DNA of 64,000 nt from Plasmodium coatneyi (Eukaryota > Apicomplexa > Aconoidasida > Haemosporida > Plasmodiidae), in the NCBI RefSeq assembly GCF_001680005.1, contig NC_033567.1, forward strand, positions 3,472,001 to 3,536,000, read 5' to 3'. The position numbers were made by a program, and so were the translations under genes. Shown here in pieces: positions 59,519 to 64,000 of this stretch. Positions within the stretch are counted from its first letter, which is position 1; each line of letters opens with the position of its first letter. The notes below the pieces were generated by a model, which worked only from the letters and a program-made list of their open reading frames with translations, did not search any database and was not told the origin of the DNA.

Positions 59519-62166
59519 ATGATTCGGAAAAGAAAGTCAAAGGTGGCGGAAAATGAACAGGTCGAGGTGGGCAACGAGCAGGAGTTAATGGAAGGACAAT
59601 GTGTTCTCACCAAGAAAGATTCGGCTATGAAGAGTGTAGAGGAGATAAACGAAACGGGGGAGGAAGTCAACCATACACAAGTAAAAGAATCAGGAACATT
59701 AGACACGATGAGTTATGTTTCCTCCCCCAAGGGCAGCGCTCAGCTTAGAGAAAACAAAAGTAGCGTTAGAAACTGTGATGAAATGAAAAGAAGAGAAAAT
59801 TCCACACATGAGGAAATTCCAGACAAGGAAGAAAATATCGGACGTTCAATTACACTGGAACAATTAAATTGCGAACCCTCCCCAAGTATGAACAGATCGA
59901 AGAATTACAAAAATGAGGAAGTGAAATTTAAAGGCATCGACGAATTGTGCAATAAATACGATAAGGAGGTACAAAATTTACTAGAGAATTTCGATCGCCT
60001 CAGTTTTTCTTGGTTATTTAAAAATCCCTTTCGTTCCACAATTAGCAGAGATGAGAAAATGTAATCGAAGTAGAAAAAAAAGTTGCGTTTGTTCAGCATT
60101 AGCAAGGGTGGATACACAGACACACGTGTGCACATACTTGAGTAGGTATGTCCCTAAATCTGTCACCCCCGATTATGTTCTTCCCCTTTTATTTTTCACC
60201 TTAGTGTCAGAATCTTTTACTACTCTGGATTTTGCCTTCTCCCATATTTAGGATGGGTCATAGGTGATCATAAATCGGTTCACACATTTTTTTAATTTTA
60301 TCTAAAGTAATGTATTTCCTGTCTTTTTGATTAACCCATTTATGTTTGCATTATTTTTTCTTTTTTTATATTCCTCCTTCAGCTTCAATTTTTGGATCCT
60401 TCTGCAAGGAGAGAAATAATAAAAATATCGCATCGGTAGGGGATAACGTGAAAAGCTCTGAGCATATGTGGGAATCCTTCTGTTAATTCCGCTTCTTTTA
60501 CTCCCCTGGTGACATTTCCCCATTTGCCACTCCTCAGTTACGAATTATCAGCTCCATCCAATGTGCCTTCTTCGGCTTGATAATTGTGATAATAATGGCA
60601 GTTATTAACAGTAAGAAAAAAATACAACATTCCCATCCAATTGTGTGTATACTTCTGTCGCTCACAATGTTGTAAGTTGCAACGACGCGATTTTATCATC
60701 CCTCCATCTCGCTAATTTTTCTTCATTTTTTGCAAAGTGAACAACCGAAGCGCGCTGCTGTGCAAATATGAAGGAATATCAATTAAGAAAAGTAACAAAG
60801 TTGGAAAAAAAAATAGATATGATAACGTAAATAAAAAGAAAAAAAAAACCAGAACAATTTTCCCACTGCTTGTTTTACCTTAGAGCTGGTGAAGGACAGT
60901 AAATACAACGTTGTGTTCTTTGGGCCGATGAGCACAGACGACTGGATGAATTCGAGGCTAGCCAAAAGTACGACTTGCTAATTAGTATTTTGTACAAAAT
61001 GGGTGCACCTAAGCACGGTGGTGCACAAAACCCCATGATGTTGCGCTTTTTACATATTGGGTTTTACTTCCCCCCATTACACACCTCAAAACATCGTAGT
61101 TGCGGAGGACCTGCAGTTCAATGTCTACACCATTAGCTACCCAAATATCAAGAATAAATTAATCAAAAGAAAGCGCCATGTCTTTCTGAAGGACGCCTTA
61201 GTATGCGCAAAGTTGAAATATTCCCGTGTTATCTTGTTTTCCTTTCAAATAGAAAGCGCCGTAAATTTCACCATTCCGTTTCTTGAGGTAATGCACTTAG
61301 CATTTGTGAATTGAGGTCTCCCACTCGCACCCGGTTGTCTGATCGACGTGGCAAAATAGAAACTGGGTAATGCAAAAAGTAACTGCGCAAAATCATAGCA
61401 AATATATGGTTCCCACTTTTTATAGAGAAGCCAAGTTCTCGGGTTTTTGAGCTACTCCAAAAAGTATCCCAAAAAGGTCAGCCGGGGAGCATACACATAT
61501 TCCGCAATGAATGCACACGTGTGTGCAACAGTAAATGTACCCACGGATGCTACACCTTTTTTAAGAAATGAAAATTAATCCCCGTGATCGCCTCAGGCTC
61601 CCATGCTAGAGAACCAAGGACAGGAACACATAATTTATTTCACCCCCGATGAAAAGAATTTATATGACATTTACGTCTCCCTAAGATTGAGGATGTGCAA
61701 AAATGAGCAAAAGAAATACTACAACATTTTGCACATAATACATCACAGTTTCAATAAGTACCGGATTAGATGCGCGGTAGGGATGAATGCAAAATGTGTG
61801 TAGGGGAAAGCATGCACATGATGCATCTTAACAAACACTACGCGTGTGAGATAATTCCTCCCACATTGAAGGGTTAAATGGGATTTTTTTTTTCCCATTT
61901 TCTCGCTTTCCTTCCCAATCATAATGCAGCAAAATTTAGCAGAAGACTACAGCATTACAGTGAATAACTTTAACTTCAACACCATTGGGGTGGAGGACAA
62001 GGGAGAAAAATACGAAGAGGACGATTTCAAGGAAGTGATTGACGATTTTTATCAATACTTGGCATTCGTCCGAGATATCATTTCACAGAATAATTTGGAA
62101 TTTTACAGGAAAATGCTCTGCAAAAATACCATGTGCGATTCGAAGGGGTCAGTATGTGTGCTTTGA
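59519..62166 (+). CDS. Two-helix membrane protein, unknown function (10 exons)
   Basis: I do not recognise this gene. Exons: 59519-60060, 60205-60263, 60383-60435, 60538-60610, 60738-60791, 60884-60967, 61100-61287, 61426-61476, 61597-61776 and 61930-62166, giving 506 aa. All junctions keep phase. The 3' end is uncertain: a good donor (TCA|GTATGT, 62152) and an acceptor ending at 62216 would replace the last five residues with a short Lys-rich tail ending at 62273. The N-terminal 180 residues are charged and probably cytosolic. Two membrane spans follow, FYYSGFCLLPYLGWVIGASI and, after a loop of about 12 residues, an Ile/Val-rich span (IQCAFFGLIIVIIMAVI). About 270 residues of mixed alpha/beta character follow, with no recognised domain. 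The hairpin resembles PEN-2 in pattern. By position it should be the PF3D7_1465600 counterpart. Confidence 0.65.
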
Positions 62167-62925
62167 CGGTGGCAGATTGTCCAGGAATAGCCTAAGCATT
62201 CCATTCATTTGCGCAGTGTGCCTTATTAAAAAGGAAAGTTTCGTTTTTCGAATATTTTTCGAATATTGTTTGAATTTTTTTTTTTTTTTTTTTTATACAT
62301 TTTTAATTCCACTTTTGTTTCAAACGTTGTTGTGCGGAAAAATAGCTTGTTTACACCATTTAAAATTTTTTAAGTCTTTATAAGGGAAAAAAAGAAAATA
62401 ATAAAATGATAGTATGACGTGTGAATAAGTCAACTCCCCCCAAAGGGAGGTTTCCCCATTTTTTCCGAATAGAAATGTACGTATACAGCAAAACATGGCT
62501 ATATTTTTTTTTTCGTCACGTAGCTGATGTGGCGAGTTAAAAATGAGGAAAGGATGTAGTCCCTGCTCGTTGGAGAAAAGACAGCTTAAATTGTTGGTTC
62601 AGCCCATTGGGGGGCTAGCCAATTCATAAGCGGAGGGAATGAGGAGTGAAAAAGGTTGACACAAAAGGGTGTACATTTTTAAAAAGGGGCAACGACAAAA
62701 GGTGATGAAAGTTTTTGCAGGAACTGCTTGACAGACAAATGGGTTGGGGGGACGTTTGACGCCCATGGGGTGAAACACTCCCCAGCGGTGAGGAAGAAGA
62801 ATGTAATGAAGTAAAATAAAATTGAGTGCAATAAAACATAGCAAAGCAAAATCTGTAACATAAAAAACAGTAAAATAAAACCAAATAAGCAGCGGTAAAG
62901 GCACAAAACGACACGGCGGTAGCCC
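62167..62925. other. Convergent spacer between the membrane protein and K2
   Basis: Both flanking genes end here. It contains a T run (62276-62294) and no credible gene, apart from the possible alternative last exon of the membrane protein (62217-62273). Confidence 0.55.
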
Positions 62926-64000
62926 CTACAAAACGTATACCATGTCGTCCAGCTTGAGCTCGCAATTTTCGCTGGGCTTAGTATAAACGTAGAAGGGGAC
63001 GTTTTTGTCGCCGCGCCTGTACAAACCAATAGCAGTGATATTCTTCTTGGATAAAAAATAAAACAAATCCCGGAAGGTCTTAATTCTTTTAAAAGAAAAA
63101 TCAAAATACTTGTTCAAGTCGCATATATAAATTACGCTCATATATTTTATGAGGCTTTCCAATGTGTCATTACACACGGAAAATTTGGTGAAGCTTTTAT
63201 GGTGCGCCATAAAATTATACAACATCGTTTCGCAGATTAAATTGCTCGAATAAAAGCGGGAACAATTTACATAAGGGAAAAAATCACTGTAGGAAGATTT
63301 CTTGTCCTTTAATTTTATCATATTATTTTCCTCCAAAAAGATAACATTAGAGGGGTTAATCAACTCAGTCATTATGTTATTTATGTAGAAAGACTTTTTC
63401 CTTTTCCGCATTAAGTGGATCATTTTCCTTGTTAATATTATATTGTTCATGTCTATCTCGTTTATTTCTTCAGCATTGTTTGCGTCTGTTGGTAGGATTA
63501 TCACGTAATAGGCCTGCATAAGACCAGCGTTTAATATGTTGTAGTCGTCCAGGGATTTGCATTTTATAAACACGACGTTATACTTTAACAAGTCGTGTAT
63601 ATTGACAGCTGGTACTTCGTCCGTGAGTATGACTACGTTATATGTACACTTATGGTTCACCATTTTGATCAGCTCAATCGTGTTTGACGTGCAGTTTATT
63701 ATTAGCAATAATTTGTTCCTCCTCCCTCGGGGGAAATACTTTTCACAGGCTTCTTCGTACGAATATGCTATCGCGCTTTGGGAGGCATCCAGGTGGGCAT
63801 TATTGAGGCCATTTTGTCCATCTCTATCCTTTCCCGTTTCTTCTCTTTTTAAAAAATTCACGTAATTAATTAAATAATTTTTTTTTTTTAATTTTCTTTT
63901 GTGGATGAAATAATACCCGTACTTTTTGCGAACGTCTGCATGATGTGAATGCGCAATTGGGGGGTCTACATAGCTGTTCTGCGACACAGAGTTGTCTACC
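62926..64000 (-). CDS. K2: Potassium channel (probably K2), C-terminal part, cut by window edge
   Basis: The reading frame is open to the right edge, so only the last 357 or so residues are present and the start lies outside. After a short linker the sequence has a Rossmann-like regulator-of-K-conductance pattern: KLLLIINCTSNTIELIKMV (beta-alpha), YNVVILTDE, YNVVFIKCKSLDDYNILNAG, then QAYYVIILPTDANNAEE with following helices. This is the layout of the RCK domains of BK/SLO channels, where such a domain senses ligands and gates the pore. The tail ends with ENCELKLDDMVYVL. No pore or selectivity filter is in this part. From memory PF3D7_1465500, next in order after plasmepsin VIII and one more gene, is potassium channel K2, so the call rests on domain pattern plus synteny. 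Confidence 0.75.
   Translation of the reverse strand, partial: VDNSVSQNSYVDPPIAHSHHADVRKKYGYYFIHKRKLKKKNYLINYVNFLKREETGKDRDGQNGLNNAHLDASQSAIAYSYEEACEKYFPRGRRNKLLLIINCTSNTIELIKMVNHKCTYNVVILTDEVPAVNIHDLLKYNVVFIKCKSLDDYNILNAGLMQAYYVIILPTDANNAEEINEIDMNNIILTRKMIHLMRKRKKSFYINNIMTELINPSNVIFLEENNMIKLKDKKSSYSDFFPYVNCSRFYSSNLICETMLYNFMAHHKSFTKFSVCNDTLESLIKYMSVIYICDLNKYFDFSFKRIKTFRDLFYFLSKKNITAIGLYRRGDKNVPFYVYTKPSENCELKLDDMVYVL

Noticed and set aside
1..64000. tRNA or rRNA genes, CRISPR arrays and transposable elements
   Set aside because: I saw no cloverleaf with A/B boxes, no rRNA sequence, no regularly spaced direct repeats with unique spacers, and no transposase or reverse transcriptase. This is by reading only; a covariance-model scan would settle it.

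Overview
The window is a core-chromosome segment of a malaria parasite of the Plasmodium vivax / simian-malaria type. The evidence is the gene content (an ApiAP2 factor, a plasmepsin, a kelch-phosphatase), moderately GC-rich coding DNA between AT-rich spacers full of 15-30 nt A or T runs, many short phase-consistent introns, and Asn/Gly/Ser-rich low-complexity insertions. From memory, the gene order matches one block of P. falciparum chromosome 14 (about PF3D7_1465500 to PF3D7_1466400). The species itself cannot be fixed from sequence alone.

Layout, left to right: long upstream region (1-2260); AP2-Sp/AP2-EXP, a sporozoite master regulator (+, 2261-5446); proteasome lid/base subunit RPN2 (-, 3 exons, 7113-11078); a 4.9 kb divergent spacer that holds one possible small secreted-protein ORF; HDP1-like homeodomain regulator (+, 15957-22431, with an intron containing a 27-A run); kelch-phosphatase PPKL (-, 2 exons, 23859-26638); a 10-exon secreted cysteine-rich protein I do not recognise (+, 28798-31205); ribosomal protein S3 (-, 3 exons, 32308-33736); a giant axonemal-type dynein heavy chain (-, 6 exons, 35061-54974, about 6249 aa); plasmepsin VIII (+, 13 exons, 56448-59115); an unrecognised two-helix membrane protein (+, about 10 exons, 59519-62166); and the C-terminal part of a RCK-type potassium channel, probably K2 (-, cut by the right edge).

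Apart from the housekeeping genes RPN2 and RPS3, the recognised genes are known or expected to act in sexual and mosquito stages: HDP1 in early gametocytes, dynein in the male gamete flagellum, PPKL in the ookinete, AP2-Sp in oocyst and sporozoite, plasmepsin VIII in sporozoite egress. Perfect or core copies of the AP2-Sp recognition palindrome TGCATGCA lie upstream of AP2-Sp itself, of plasmepsin VIII and of the unknown membrane protein, which suggests local regulatory links. The points most worth follow-up are the membrane protein with a PEN-2-like hairpin, the secreted protein with a SUEL-lectin-like cysteine pattern, the altered flap residue of plasmepsin VIII and the degenerate AAA4 P-loop of the dynein. 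Exon limits were worked out by hand from splice sites, reading phase and protein continuity; no transcript data were available.
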